A stretch of DNA of 64,000 nt from Symbiodinium natans (lineage: Eukaryota > Sar > Dinophyceae > Suessiales > Symbiodiniaceae). The stretch is from positions 198,501-262,500 of the forward strand of contig CAJNDS010002258.1 in the NCBI GenBank assembly GCA_905221605.1, written 5' to 3'. Position numbers and translations under genes: made by a program. The notes under the pieces were generated by a model that searched no databases, was not told the DNA's origin, and saw only the letters and a list, made by a program, of their open reading frames with translations. This document shows, one piece after another, positions 11,801-19,639 of this stretch (its first letter is position 1; the number at the start of each line of letters is the position of its first letter).

Positions 11801-13020
11801 CCGTCCTAGCAGCCACATTCACAATGGCAGGCCTGCGTGGTGACAAAGTGGAGGGCTTGATGCAACAAGCCAAGAACACCATCGACAAGCAGCTGGCCTA
11901 CCTCACGAATAATGGGCTTCTTTTGCAGGACACCGTGGCAGTTTCATCGATGGACGAGGAGCAAGAGCGTGAGCGAGAACAGGAGAAGGAGCGTGAGCGA
12001 GAGGTGGAGGTTGAGCAAGAGGTGTGTCAGGAAGACCCGGAGCCGCAGCCATTTCAGCCCTTGAAGGAGCATGTGTGGGACTTTAGCAAGGTTCTGGAGC
12101 GAGACTTCGTTCGCAGGTGCTCGAAAAGAGACGTTCCAGGATACCCAACCCTGCACACCGTGACGGCAGAGGTGTTAGAGCAGCATGGGCTGTCCCTTCC
12201 ACCCTTGCGCGGGTTGAGGCGCATGCCCGATGACATCTTGGTCACCCAAAACTGGCTGTGCAGTGTCGCCATAGACAGGCGCGGCACAGAATCCGCGCAG
12301 TGCTTGCGTCCGGTGGATGTGTTCCTGCTCTTCAAGCAGTCCACCGAAGAGCCATATTTCCCGAATTTCCTCCCACGTGGCCATCCGTTTTGCTTCAGCT
12401 ACGAGCCTGGGGGTGCACCTTCAGAGGAGGCGGTGGTGCTGCTGTCGGGGATGGAAGCCTCCCGACTCCTGCCTGTGCTGCGGCGTGGCCTGGAACGCCA
12501 GACGCGAGCTCATGAGGTCACGGCTCTGGCAGTCCAGCTCTGCCACCTGCATGACCCGGGCGTGGCCATGGCGGTTTGCCCTTGGGGCTCACCTCGAGAT
12601 GTGAGCTTCCGAACCCGAGCTTTGTTAAAGCTCCTGAATGGGGATTCTGGCTACTGGCCCGAGGAGCGGAGTGAGCTGGGGAAGTTCCTGGGCATCCTGG
12701 AGCCACAAACTCTCCAAGGCCACGTGGACGTGTGCAGTTCGGAGCGGGCTTCTCGGGAGGTGTGGGATGCTTTGAGGGACAAGGACGTGCTGAGCTGGAA
12801 TGGATTCGTGAAGCGCTTGCTCATGCCAAGTGACTTCTTGCATGATGTAGACGTTCTGCCCCGAGATTCTGAGTTGCAGGTACACAATCTCTTGAAAGGG
12901 CTTTGCATGCATGGCGAAGGGATGTCGAATCCCAAGAAGTGCGTAGAAGATTTAGTGAAGCTTCGCTTACAGATTGCTTCCTACCGTGGCTCGAGCTTGG
13001 AGAACCTCCTGCTCAGCTGA
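1..13020 (+). CDS. Giant DUF3638/DUF3645 family protein, multi-exon gene (5' end outside window)
   Basis: This is one gene spread over about 14 exons. Domain order is an N-terminal region without close landmarks, the family middle region (GHLLFNDRPVGHLPK), a coiled-coil stretch, DUF3638 with MGEGKS (Walker A) and DEVDE, DUF3645 (KDAPSERTEFGHPDVAIAL), and a C-terminal block with YLDDQHTLGTDL and RMRSLGKG followed by an acidic/basic EREREQEKERE tract. These blocks are colinear with the very large fungal and protist DUF3638 proteins, which are often annotated as putative ubiquitin hydrolases; the biochemical activity is not established. The reading frame is open from base 1 without an ATG, so the start is outside the window. 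The stop is at 13,018-13,020. Several small exons, especially between 7,994 and 8,350, are not resolved. No RNA evidence is available here. Confidence 0.85.
3123..3300 (+). CDS. Possible small exon of the DUF3638 gene
   Basis: After an AG at 3,121-3,122 the frame reads WAEEPKSVELRVVLAELERG and then GSLLLGAKTMACVAS, with protein-like composition and no stop. A plausible end is near CAG at 3,242. I cannot align it to a known family block, so it may be chance coding potential inside an intron. Confidence 0.3.
3401..3446. repeat. Perfect 17-bp inverted repeat (hairpin)
   Basis: Arm one is at 3,401-3,417 (ACCGACAAGTATGAGCG) and its exact reverse complement is at 3,430-3,446, with a 12-base loop. 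It lies inside the first large intron. No flanking target duplication is evident. Confidence 0.8.
3640..3790. repeat. G-rich intronic tract with short tandem repeats
   Basis: Multiple runs of five or more G occur here, including repeated GGGCGGAGCGGAGG-type units near 3,740-3,775. G-quadruplex formation on the + strand is possible. The C-rich complement produces proline-rich shadow frames that are not genes. Confidence 0.7.
4485..5222 (+). CDS. DUF3638 gene, internal exon
   Basis: One frame carries SREELRWRLGWGSVSE, LLWHVALGCAVSLFPEDFP and, at its end, a charged heptad-like stretch (LQEDLQREKQALDVATE) predicting coiled coil. It sits where DUF3638 proteins have the helical region upstream of the P-loop. 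The 5' boundary is uncertain. The 3' boundary is probably a GT at 5,223, giving phase 1, which would agree with an acceptor at 5,381-5,383 (CAG|A). Alternative GT donors lie 10-15 bases upstream. Confidence 0.6.
5384..7379 (+). CDS. DUF3638 gene, exon with coiled coil and Walker A motif
   Basis: The first ~150 codons are strongly coiled-coil (KAMLQKDQATLQSEERAL, EKRFQEDLARAVQNYEDEE). The last part reads WLQLEWEQGFVCRPVQLE and VLQLNMGEGKSKVI, which is the DUF3638 signature leading into the P-loop MGEGKS. The exon should end at 7,379 (ATACT|gtgcag). Joining it to G at 7,473 restores GKSKVILPLL, the usual family sequence after the P-loop. A GT-rich hydrophobic stretch near 6,751-6,795 may be an in-frame intron. 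Confidence 0.8.
6751..6795 (+). other. Possible stop-free 45-bp intron inside the Walker A exon
   Basis: The segment starts gtgtatgtg, ends ccaatcag and is followed by G. Its length is a multiple of three, so the frame stays open. If translated it gives SVYVCVYVAFLL-type sequence, unlike the charged helical context. At 45 bp it would be shorter than the roughly 70-bp introns downstream, so it may simply be coding. Confidence 0.35.
7473..7518 (+). CDS. DUF3638 gene, 46-nt exon after the P-loop
   Basis: Placed by homology: G from this exon completes a leucine codon and gives PLLCTAVGDGRQLVR, matching the family's VPML..ALADG.QLVRV. The upstream intron 7,380-7,472 is GT-AG (93 bp, acceptor gccgag|G). 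The downstream intron 7,519-7,595 is GC-AG (77 bp). Confidence 0.75.
7596..7672 (+). CDS. DUF3638 gene, exon encoding VVVLSSLLRAS..LGGMLGRR
   Basis: Starts in phase 0 after gttgacag and reads VVVLSSLLRASVDHLRQ then VLGGMLGRR. This is the conserved VRVVVL.SL...LRQ.LGGLL.RR block of DUF3638. It ends in phase 2 at 7,672; the following intron 7,673-7,743 is GT-AG, 71 bp. Confidence 0.8.
7744..7830 (+). CDS. DUF3638 gene, exon encoding LYLLPFNRS..LSECRR
   Basis: Reads LYLLPFNRSKRLNEDS then AIAAQLSECRR, matching the family's Y.LPFSRD..L and ECRR.RGVLL. The intron after it (7,831-7,900, 70 bp) has a GC donor (CGGAG|gctgg) and acceptor gccaag|G, which together restore RRKRGAVLLMT. Confidence 0.8.
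7901..7993 (+). CDS. DUF3638 gene, exon encoding KRGAVLLMTEEEVKSL
   Basis: Corresponds to the family's RGVLLVQPEHLLSFKLM block: KRGAVLLMTEEEVKSLQLKL. The start is fixed by the GC-AG junction. The end is uncertain; GT at 7,994 (CTCTG|gtttg) is a candidate, but the frame stays open to 8,108. Confidence 0.65.
7994..8350 (+). other. Unresolved exon/intron segment of the DUF3638 gene
   Basis: Family proteins have a 50-100 residue linker here before the DE.DE box. Short charged frames are visible (LRRGLATNSGLQIEKEE at about 8,109-8,170; VEDEEEFLQRGD at about 8,187-8,225), but I could not join them with consistent phases. Confidence 0.4.
8351..8425 (+). CDS. DUF3638 gene, DEVDE (Walker B-like) exon
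   Basis: After ctgcag| the frame reads VDIFDEVDEALRLNNEQ then IYTLGERQ, aligning with the family's DILDE.DE....F.LIYT.G. It is exactly 25 codons. The GC-AG intron 8,426-8,495 (70 bp) joins it to ALDGESLRWRV, giving TLGERQALDGESLRW, close to the family's T.G.QQ.LDGG..RW. Confidence 0.85.
8496..8557 (+). CDS. DUF3638 gene, exon ALDGESLRW..FRLLTR
   Basis: A 62-nt exon reading ALDGESLRWRVQFEVFRLLT with phase 2 at its end. The next intron, 8,558-8,615, is GC-AG (58 bp, ACACG|gcctt ... cttgcag|G). Confidence 0.75.
8616..8733 (+). CDS. DUF3638 gene, exon KEDSEAKKLLEK..FPNLRFVQ
   Basis: Reads KEDSEAKKLLEKLCSLHAAE then LYEPKASTGAEFPNLRFVQ. The second part matches the family's I......PG.FPRIRFL block. 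Ends in phase 0 at a GT donor (GTTCAA|gtacag, 8,734). Confidence 0.7.
8813..8990 (+). CDS. DUF3638 gene, probable linker exon(s)
   Basis: The frame reads HLLKSEALQSSPTVSLG, LWKQLASILCGCLLQ and SLGKLPPYIRYLLES. The LPP..R..LL sense fits the linker between the two DUFs. Neither boundary is established, and a small intron within it (near 8,910-8,950) is possible. Confidence 0.45.
9083..9723 (+). CDS. DUF3638 gene, DUF3645 exon
   Basis: Contains the DUF3645 hallmark: LTARGLFAGDIMRAAL, then KRHRVEFGV, and FRYKDAPSERTEFGHPDVAI with SYYEDGLS. The end reads IETYLEEVVFPKETRQFPHK and stops at a GT donor at 9,724. Joining it to 10,858 gives FPHKVSASGWDLA, the expected family sequence. The 5' acceptor is probably tcactcag at 9,082 (phase 1). 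Confidence 0.85.
9724..10857 (+). other. 1,134-bp GT-AG intron of the DUF3638 gene
   Basis: Donor CACAAG|gtcggt and acceptor ccttttcag|GTG. It joins FPHK to VSASGWDL in phase 0, exactly as in family proteins, so this boundary pair is well supported. It holds a G-run near 10,056-10,067 and C-runs near 10,260-10,280, but nothing recognisable as a gene. Confidence 0.8.
10858..13020 (+). CDS. DUF3638 gene, 3' exon with helicase-like C-terminal motifs
   Basis: Starts VSASGWDLAAGCLRGFSG then TADNRQVLPLGV. It continues with SVLIDSGAFL, KIWVLDRQGRQFLLA, FTYLDDQHTLGTDL and MTKDRLMQATMRMRSLGKG. GTDL and RMRSLGKG are placed like SF2 motifs V and VI. A charged EREREQEKEREREVEVE tract at about 11,960-12,020 is typical of this family's tail. 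The frame ends at TGA 13,018-13,020 after SLENLLLS. An overlapping frame to 13,094 (LRESLQESMLGDIDLELG) leaves a small chance of a further spliced exon. Confidence 0.85.
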   Translation: MSASGWDLAAGCLRGFSGTADNRQVLPLGVCQYEPESLKHTDGYALRCLLDPDMSGPAPVVGLEATAAQAILRELLLSSASRWPVSVLIDSGAFLTGLSNRAVAEACLGIQELAFRAVIYFGEDGKIWVLDRQGRQFLLAKSPLQPADQGVFTYLDDQHTLGTDLRFRREAVGAVTVSRKMTKDRLMQATMRMRSLGKGQTVVLFLNGEARRQVAQDAGLPEEQDIRTDLLLFWVASNTAQQLQTSVVLWALQGASFAVREPFVQHISKGAFGSGTAPAGIEKLCLEPEAFALSAYSQQLAPQPACEDIPKRAKAVLAATFTMAGLRGDKVEGLMQQAKNTIDKQLAYLTNNGLLLQDTVAVSSMDEEQEREREQEKEREREVEVEQEVCQEDPEPQPFQPLKEHVWDFSKVLERDFVRRCSKRDVPGYPTLHTVTAEVLEQHGLSLPPLRGLRRMPDDILVTQNWLCSVAIDRRGTESAQCLRPVDVFLLFKQSTEEPYFPNFLPRGHPFCFSYEPGGAPSEEAVVLLSGMEASRLLPVLRRGLERQTRAHEVTALAVQLCHLHDPGVAMAVCPWGSPRDVSFRTRALLKLLNGDSGYWPEERSELGKFLGILEPQTLQGHVDVCSSERASREVWDALRDKDVLSWNGFVKRLLMPSDFLHDVDVLPRDSELQVHNLLKGLCMHGEGMSNPKKCVEDLVKLRLQIASYRGSSLENLLLS

Positions 13021-15045
13021 GGGAATCTCTTCAAGAGAGCATGCTCGGAGATATTGATCTTGAGTTGGGGTCCTATGATGTCTTAAAAGTGTGAGACTCT
13101 CAGGATGAGAAATCCTCCACATTATGACCGCAGGTGAGTAGCATTCAAATCAAGAGAGGACTCCCGCGGGCGTGAAATGGCTTCAACGTGAATCATCCAT
13201 GATGAAAGGGTTTGCACGCGTTTGCTTGTGTTTCATGACTGCGTGGTGAGCTACACTATGATCAGTCCCAACCATTCAAACATGCTCTTCAACAAAACCA
13301 AGGTTACTGATTCTACAAGTAAGGAGGAAAGATGAAGGGGCTGACGAGGGTGTCTCCTCGGTGTCTCCTCCCAAGTTGCCTGAAGCAAGTTGATGCCAGG
13401 CCAACTTACAATCTGAAGCCCTCTCAGCGCGCTTCATCTGTTGCAATTTTCGGGTCAAATTTGCAGAGCGTCGCTGAAATCTGGGCTCTGCTCGGCAAGA
13501 TGCACAACTGTCCGGATTCAGCAAAACCATAAACAGTCGTGGCAGCGCCCTTCACCCTCGGAGCCTGAAACGGTAAGAGTGGGGTTTTTTTGAGAATTAT
13601 CTTTTGCAGTGATGGTGCTGGAGATAGTGTTGGATCACCAAGTTGCTGGGGGGGTCTTGGATGGACAGGCTGCCGATGCTCCATTGCTGTGTGGCACGGC
13701 GCTGGAATCAGTCTGACCCCCGTGGAGAGAGGCCCGTAATCGATATGCACGCCACTCGAACAATTCTTACGATGCCGCGGGAAGACACGTGTCTTCCCCC
13801 AAAATGTGTTTGAAACTGCTGTGCCACTTCGCTATCCAGGGCGGGTATGCAGCAGTTTGACAAGACAAGGCAAGAAAACATCACCACTTCAAGGACACTT
13901 GCCTGGTATCAGCATGTCATCGAAGCATGTTGTTGTTGACGGCGCTTGCTTTCCAGCATAGATAAAGATCGGTTTCAAGCCTCACATGTCGACACAGAGT
14001 GATGTCATGTTCGCATACCGACTAACAATGGCAGACTTGACAACGTCTCACATCTCATGGCATCTCTGTGCAGGGTTTGCGACACGCACAAGAGCGTGCA
14101 AGTTCGATTCGTCATGGGTGCTTGCAACAGCTCGGCGCCTGCGTCCACCCAAGCTCGAGGCAAAGTGAGTGCACGTAGTGTGCGAACATGCGCTGTTCAA
14201 ACATGTTCAACGGCAGAGGCTGTCTTGAACGCATTGCAGCGATCCAGGTGGTGATGCATCAACGCTTCTTGTGGAGGCTGGTATGAAGCCCTGCAATGGG
14301 GACTTGTTTTGCTATTCCATGCTGTTCCCATCTGCATCAATTGCTCGCTGTACTTTCACAAGTTGCAGATTGCTTGTTGTCAGAGAAGCAGATCCCCCCA
14401 CAATCCCGAGACCCCTCTCAACAATCCCGAAACCCCAAACCTCCCTCATTCAGGCTCTGCCGCTGAAGCTGCCACTTCCAAGCTCACCGCCGCCTCCTCG
14501 CCAACGGCTTTTTCTTTTTTCTGGGGGCGGGGTGGGGACGGGGGTGGGAAAAGGGGGTAACCGGGGGGGCAGGGGAGGGGAGGGGGAGGAGTTTTAGAGA
14601 GGGTTTCAGTTTTCTTGTTTGTTTTGGGGGTTTCTGGGCTTGATGGCATCTGTACTTTTGCGGTAGGGTAGAGGATTTTCACGGCGTGGTGTGTTTGGTT
14701 TGATGCAGGGTTCAGGGTGTAGGCTTAAGGTTTTGGGGCTTGCAGGTTTGGGGTGTGGAGTGCAACAATGCAGTTTACGGTTTGGGGCTTCGGGCTTATG
14801 AGAGCTTTCAGTTTTGGGATGTCGTGTTTGGCGTGGGTTCCAGGCGGTGATTGCATGTTTGCAATGGGGGCAAAGGATGTGCAGGGGTTTGATCAACGTT
14901 GCATTGAAGACGCTGTCACAATTGTCGTGATGAAGCTGCAGTGGGAGATTGAGCACGGCACAGGTTCCGTAATGCCATCGGCTCGCCAGCGTAGGTTTGC
15001 TCGGCATAGTGTTGTGCTTTTCGCGCCAAGTCGCGTCACGACGCG
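13021..15045. other. Intergenic stretch without recognised genes
   Basis: No recognisable exon. It includes C/A-rich CCCCGAAACCCC-like sequence (14,390-14,450), a G-rich tract (14,520-14,600) and G/T-rich degenerate GGGTTTNGGG-like sequence to 14,800. Nothing else stands out. Confidence 0.5.
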
Positions 15046-16085
15046 ATGGGCGCCTGGGGACGATCGCGGCTATGGATGAGGTGCCTCTTTCAAAGGTGCC
15101 AGGTTGCCGGCATTGCCCACGTACCTGCTTTAGCCCGGCCAGCCCTCGAAAGATGGGACGTCCGACCGCTTGCCGCGGTGTTGACGCTAGCGCTGACGGC
15201 AGAGCAGGCGCGGCGTGCGCAGGGCAAGGTAGGCTGTGCCTCCACCCAGCGCATCAGCCTCGGCCAAGTCACAGAGTTCGAGGAGGCCAGTATGCGGGAG
15301 GTGAAGATGGAGGGAGGTGGAGCCGTGTTGGTTCACCGACATCAGGGCGAGTTTTTCGTGACCTCGCCGGCCTGCGCCCATTACGGGGCCCCGCTCAGGA
15401 AGGGCATCAGCTCTGCCGGAGGTCGTGGTGGGCCGCCCACCGTCACCTGCCCACTGCATGATGCCACCTTCGACCTGAGAACTGGTCAGGTTGTCAGAGG
15501 CCGGGGGTTTTTGCCCAGCAAGGTCGTGTTCGACTATCGGAGAAATTATTGAAGCTTGAGGCCCCTTCTGCTTAGGGACTTCTTCCCTTGCATGTATACG
15601 AGAACCTGTATGTCCACAACCATGAAACTGTAGCCCTTGCGCAATTTTTTTGGCACTGACTGGGGGGTCCCATTGGAAAACGCGTCTTGTGTTTGCGGGT
15701 CGCCTCAGACAAAGATCCTCAGTAGAAAAACCGTAGTAACAACCGCTTTATAGGACTTGACAAAGCCGGAGAGCCCAGTACAAATTTCAGTAGAGGTCCC
15801 TTTTGGGTACCAACCAGCTGGATACAGCTGGCACTTGCAAACACGCTGTACCACTGACCTGGGTTGAAAGGCTTTGGTGCTGTCTTGTGCGTCCTCGTGC
15901 GAACCTTCGGAGGACCCAGTGTGGATGGCATCGCAGTCTACAAGTCTGAGGTGAAGAACGGTGTCCTGTACGCAGACATCCCGCCCGAGCTGGTTGCTGG
16001 AACCGGCAAGCACCCAAAGGCACATGAACTAGCCCTGATGTTTACCAGGGTTTCGAAATGTTGTGAGAGTACGGTTGTGGCATAA
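15046..16085 (+). CDS. Rieske [2Fe-2S] domain protein, AIF-like N-terminal type, two exons
   Basis: Exon 1 (15,046-15,499) reads from an ATG. Its Rieske ligands are CAHYGAPL and CPLHDATFDLRTG (Cys110, His112, Cys135, His138 of the ATG frame), the C-x-H...C-x2-H cluster of small Rieske ferredoxins. Joining G at 15,499 to GA at 15,913 through a GC-AG intron of 413 bp gives TGQVVRGPSVDGIAVY and VKNGVLYADIPPEL, the standard sequence after the second ligand pair in AIFM3-type proteins. The frame stops at 16,083-16,085 soon after. The FAD/NAD domain expected in AIF-like reductases is not recognisable downstream; retrotransposon debris begins by 16.8 kb. This may be a Rieske-only protein, a truncated gene, or one continuing in exons I missed. 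The start codon is unconfirmed. Confidence 0.7.
15500..15912 (+). other. 413-bp GC-AG intron in the Rieske gene
   Basis: Donor TCAGAG|gccggg, acceptor ccttcggag|GA. Placement follows from continuity of the Rieske domain across the gap. Confidence 0.65.
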
Positions 16086-16790
16086 TTACCGCGTAGTGGC
16101 GTCTCCCAACCTGCAGGGTTTCTCGCAGGAAGCCTCCTGAGGCTGCACGCGCACCTAGAGGTTCACGTGTAATTCTTCAAGCAAGTTTGTAAGTAATTAG
16201 GGTAAGTGTATGTCCAACCATATCTGTGGCAGCCTTAACCATACCTGTAGCTGCTCCTGAATCTTGCAGATGTTCTAGCTCCGTGCATAGTTCGCGGTAT
16301 TCTCTTGCCTTGTGCTGGGCTGAGTGCCAGCATGGAAGCAAACGTGAGCTACGGGCGATCTCGCGCTGTGGAACCCGAGCTTGCATTGCGGAACACGCGA
16401 CTTGCAAAGCAGGCGCTGGCGAACGTTGAGCCGCGCTGATTTGGAGCTTGTGCAGACGTTCGCAAAGAGCAACGAGAATGCTGCCCCAGATGTGGGTTGA
16501 GCTGAACATTTAGGAACAATTTACGCCATGTGACGAAGTGATGGCCGCACCATATCCACAGTCTGGAAGTGTAGGCGAAACGGGCGGCACCATGTGCTGA
16601 CAGCGTGGGCAGCTTCGGAAACGACCCCACGTCGGAAGCAAGGGCAGTTTTTTGAGATTCGTGCGAGCTCACATGACAGAGTGGCAACCCACCGCACACG
16701 ATGCCGCGTTGAGTTCCCGCAGCGGCTCGATGCAGCCGATTACTTTTTGCTTACAAACCCTTTTGCTTGCTTGCAGTGAAGATCGTACGC
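16086..16790. other. Gap without recognised genes
   Basis: No exon or repeat could be supported between the Rieske frame and the retrotransposon remnant. Confidence 0.4.
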
Positions 16791-16794
16791 TTGC

Positions 16795-17270
16795 ATGGCG
16801 GTTCTCATTGAATTGAGCAGCCAACGTGCTGCGGATGGAATGTTGGCATGCCTGTTTGGCCTGGAAGCCTTCCTTGATGACTCACACGCGCACGCGTCTC
16901 CCCCCCGCCCGGGACGCAAGCCCTGGCGACTGGCCCGCGCCTGGCAGTTCCACCACTCATCACGTACTCGTACCACTACCTGCCACGCACGTGGTCCAGG
17001 CCACGGTTGTGGGAGACGGCTGGAAGCGTGACCCGTGGCGCGACCACGCTCTCGTTTGCACCCGCAGCGGTCTTTTGGCTGGGCCGGCGAATTTTGTCGC
17101 GATGCGGTCGGAACAGACGGCCACGTTGTGCCACAGCAGTGGCTGGCACACGCCTTGGCCCCAGGCGTGTCGCTGGCCGATCGCCGATCGCCGGCGCTGT
17201 GCCTAGCCAGGGATTGGCCTCGACATGGCCATCACGTTCGCCACACTTCGCCGCACCTCACGTCTGCCCC
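16795..17270 (+). mobile_element. Remnant of non-LTR retrotransposon, C-terminal region
   Basis: Across three frames one reads DHALVCTRSGLLAGPA, GHVVPQQWLAHALAPGV and DRRSP. These match DHALACPRTGLLARRA, GQVVPQQWLVHTTAPGV and DRRRLD of the better copy near 30,060-30,240. Frameshifts make it a dead fragment. Confidence 0.65.
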
Positions 17271-17719
17271 TGGTAACAGTCAGGTCTCGCTTCACGTCGA
17301 AGATGGCCTTGTATTACGAAGCTTCTGGGAGCCTCTCGGCGCTATAAGTAAGTACTAGTGCTGTGGTAACCGCCCACAAGCATCCACAAGCCGAGGTGGT
17401 GCAGTTGTCGCGGATGGTGCGTGAAAAAACACGCTGTCAATTGACCGAACAAAAAGATGACAACATTTCCGCTGCAAGAACCTTTATTTCATCACCCTCT
17501 TCCACTCCGATTGTCCGACCACAGGGAACCGAGGCAGCCAGCTCCCTCAAGGTCAGACGCTGCCAGGAATCAAGGCTTGCACGAAGAGTTGAGTTTAATG
17601 AAAAAGTAATGAAAACAGATGAAAACGGTTTCGGGTTTAGGTCCAGATTTGCAACTTTCACTTCAGCACCGAAGTGGAAAAAATGAAGCCTTGTGGCTGC
17701 ATGCTTCGACATGCGCCCA

Positions 17720-18260
17720 ATTGCTATCATTCCTTTCGGCTTTGCGCCCCTCGCAGTCGCAGAAGATGAGACGTGCCTAAGGAAGTGAGTGCGTCGACGT
17801 AAGCGCGCGCGAGGCCCGGCTGCCTGGCGTCCAGGTGCCCCAAGGTGTCCGCCCATGCTTCCCATGTGCTGCCGGCGCTGTGCGAATGGCGGGTTGCAGG
17901 CCAAAACCTCCGAGAGCCGCGGGCAAGTTGGCGACAACATGCGTGGGACGCGAGAAGGCATGTCGCGGCCATCCGCCTCCCCCAGGCAAGCCCACAAGGT
18001 TGCACACAGCGCCCGGTCACGTGCCCCTGCGTACGGACGGATGACTTCGGGCGGGAGATTGCGCAATTCATGTTTTGCACCCGTGCTGGGGCACATGAGC
18101 AGAAGGTAGCAACAGGAGCCATGCACACTGGAGGTTAAGGATGAGCTTGACCGTTGCTGGCAATGGCTGAAATCTTCGAGATGAGCAGGCCAGCCATGTC
18201 TCCCAGCGTGAATCACGCGGAGCGCATGAAGAAACGCGCGAATCGATAGTCGAGGAACTC
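17720..18260 (-). mobile_element. Remnant of non-LTR retrotransposon, region after the RT
   Basis: Minus-strand frames give LQCAWLLLLPSA, RPYAGARDRALCATLWACLG and LPAALGGFGLQPAIRTAPAA. The + strand copy near 29,270-29,560 has LQCSWLLLLLCASPRANHA, YARAHDRAVWHTLKQCLGG and LPAHFGGLGLQSAERTSPAA. Several frameshifts are present. Confidence 0.65.
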
Positions 18261-18444
18261 CTTGTCAGCTTGGGCCCAGACAACGATCATAGCCTTGGAC
18301 GGCCAAGTCGCTGTAGTGAACCTCGGACATATACGGGTGTGCCACGGGAACGTCGGGCCGGAAAGGGACCTGCCGGGTCTTACAAACCGTCATCAGCGCA
18401 TCAAGAACGACATCACCCAACAACGATCGTCGCTTGGACTTTTA

Positions 18445-18453
18445 TCGGTTCGC
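18445..18453. repeat. 9-bp target-site duplication, left copy
   Basis: TCGGTTCGC immediately precedes the left terminus ATCACCACCCC of the DNA transposon and is repeated exactly at 21,442-21,450. Confidence 0.85.
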
Positions 18454-18472
18454 ATCACCACCCCCTTAACCT

Positions 18473-18610
18473 AAAACACCGCGGGGGTGGTGACCTTTCT
18501 GCTGGAGGCCGCGGTGTTTTTCGGAGGGTTGGGCCCATTCCACGGCCAGGAGACACAGAAAAAACACCGTGGGGGGGCGAACCCGGGTTACCACCCCCGC
18601 GGTGTTTTTT
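18473..18610. repeat. Subterminal hairpin in the DNA transposon
   Basis: ACACCGCGGGGGTGGT near 18,476 pairs with its reverse complement ACCACCCCCGCGGTGT near 18,590. A third, similar copy of AACACCG.GGGGG lies between them near 18,563. Confidence 0.7.
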
Positions 18611-19029
18611 TATAAGGCTTTCCGAGATCCCGTGAGTTTCTTCTTAATGCTTGACCCTTTATGTGGAGTGCCTACCCACAGAGACCTGGAGAATCCCTAA
18701 GTCCCCCCGGAGAAGCGGGATTCTCTGCGGGCGGATACTCCGCAAAACATCGCTTCTCTCGTGAGCGCTCCAGGGTTGCTTGTGGGATTCTCGGCAGGAT
18801 TGACTCCAGGGGTACCCTGCGGAATTCTCTGCAAGATTTTTTGGGGTAGTCACTCTTCTGGGATTTGTTGTAGGACTCTTTGTGCGGGCGGGATTCTCTG
18901 CTCTGCTTGCTTTTTTGGGCGAGGGCGCTCCAGGCATACTCTGCAGGATTCGGCGGGCATTCCACTAAAATTCTCGGGAAGGCACTCCAGGGATCGGCGA
19001 GGTATTTAAAACAACCCCGTACAGCGGTT

Positions 19030-19420
19030 GGGGACTTTACTTCAGGGTTTGTGAAAGCCCAAAATGGTCAAAAATCACAAACATTTGGCATTTTGGTGGT
19101 TTCCAAGGCCGCCAAACTAGCGAAAAACCTTATGTTTTTGCCTTAATTCAGGGTTTGCGAGACTCAACATGGTCAAAATCCCTGAAATTGGCGATTTCGG
19201 CATTTTCCAAGGCCGCCAAATGAGGAAAATCCCTGTGCTTTGGCCTTAATTCAAGGTTTGTGAAAGCCCAAAATGGTCAAAAATCACATAAGTTTTCCAT
19301 TTTGGTGGTTTCCAAGGCAAAACTAGAGACAATCCCTGTGTTTTGGCCAAGGTTTGTGAAGGCCCAAATAGTCAAAAATCACAAAAACTTGCCATTTTGA
19401 TGGTTTGCAAGGTCTTGGCC
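19030..19420. repeat. Tandem repeat of about 100-110 bp, four degenerate copies
   Basis: Each copy begins near CAGGGTTTGTGAAAGCCC and includes AAAATGGTCAAAAATCAC and GGTGGTTTCCAAGGC. Copies start near 19,043, 19,150, 19,252 and 19,350. Confidence 0.75.
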
Positions 19421-19639
19421 TCTGGAAGAAGAGGAAAACTTATAGAAACATTACAATAGCCAAGCCCTAAGCCCTAAACCTAAACCTGACAAATCCCAGA
19501 CCAACCCAAAACGAAAACCTTAGACAGTAACCCTAAACCCTAAACCGTAAACCCGCCAAACGCCCCAAACCCAAATCTGAAACCGTAAAGCCTCTGCCTT
19601 AAAACCAAAAACAAATCTAGCCTCTTTTCAGGGAGTGCA

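Noticed and set aside
18270-18635. 121-codon + frame crossing the transposon end
   Set aside because: It spans the left target duplication and TIR, so it is a chance frame.
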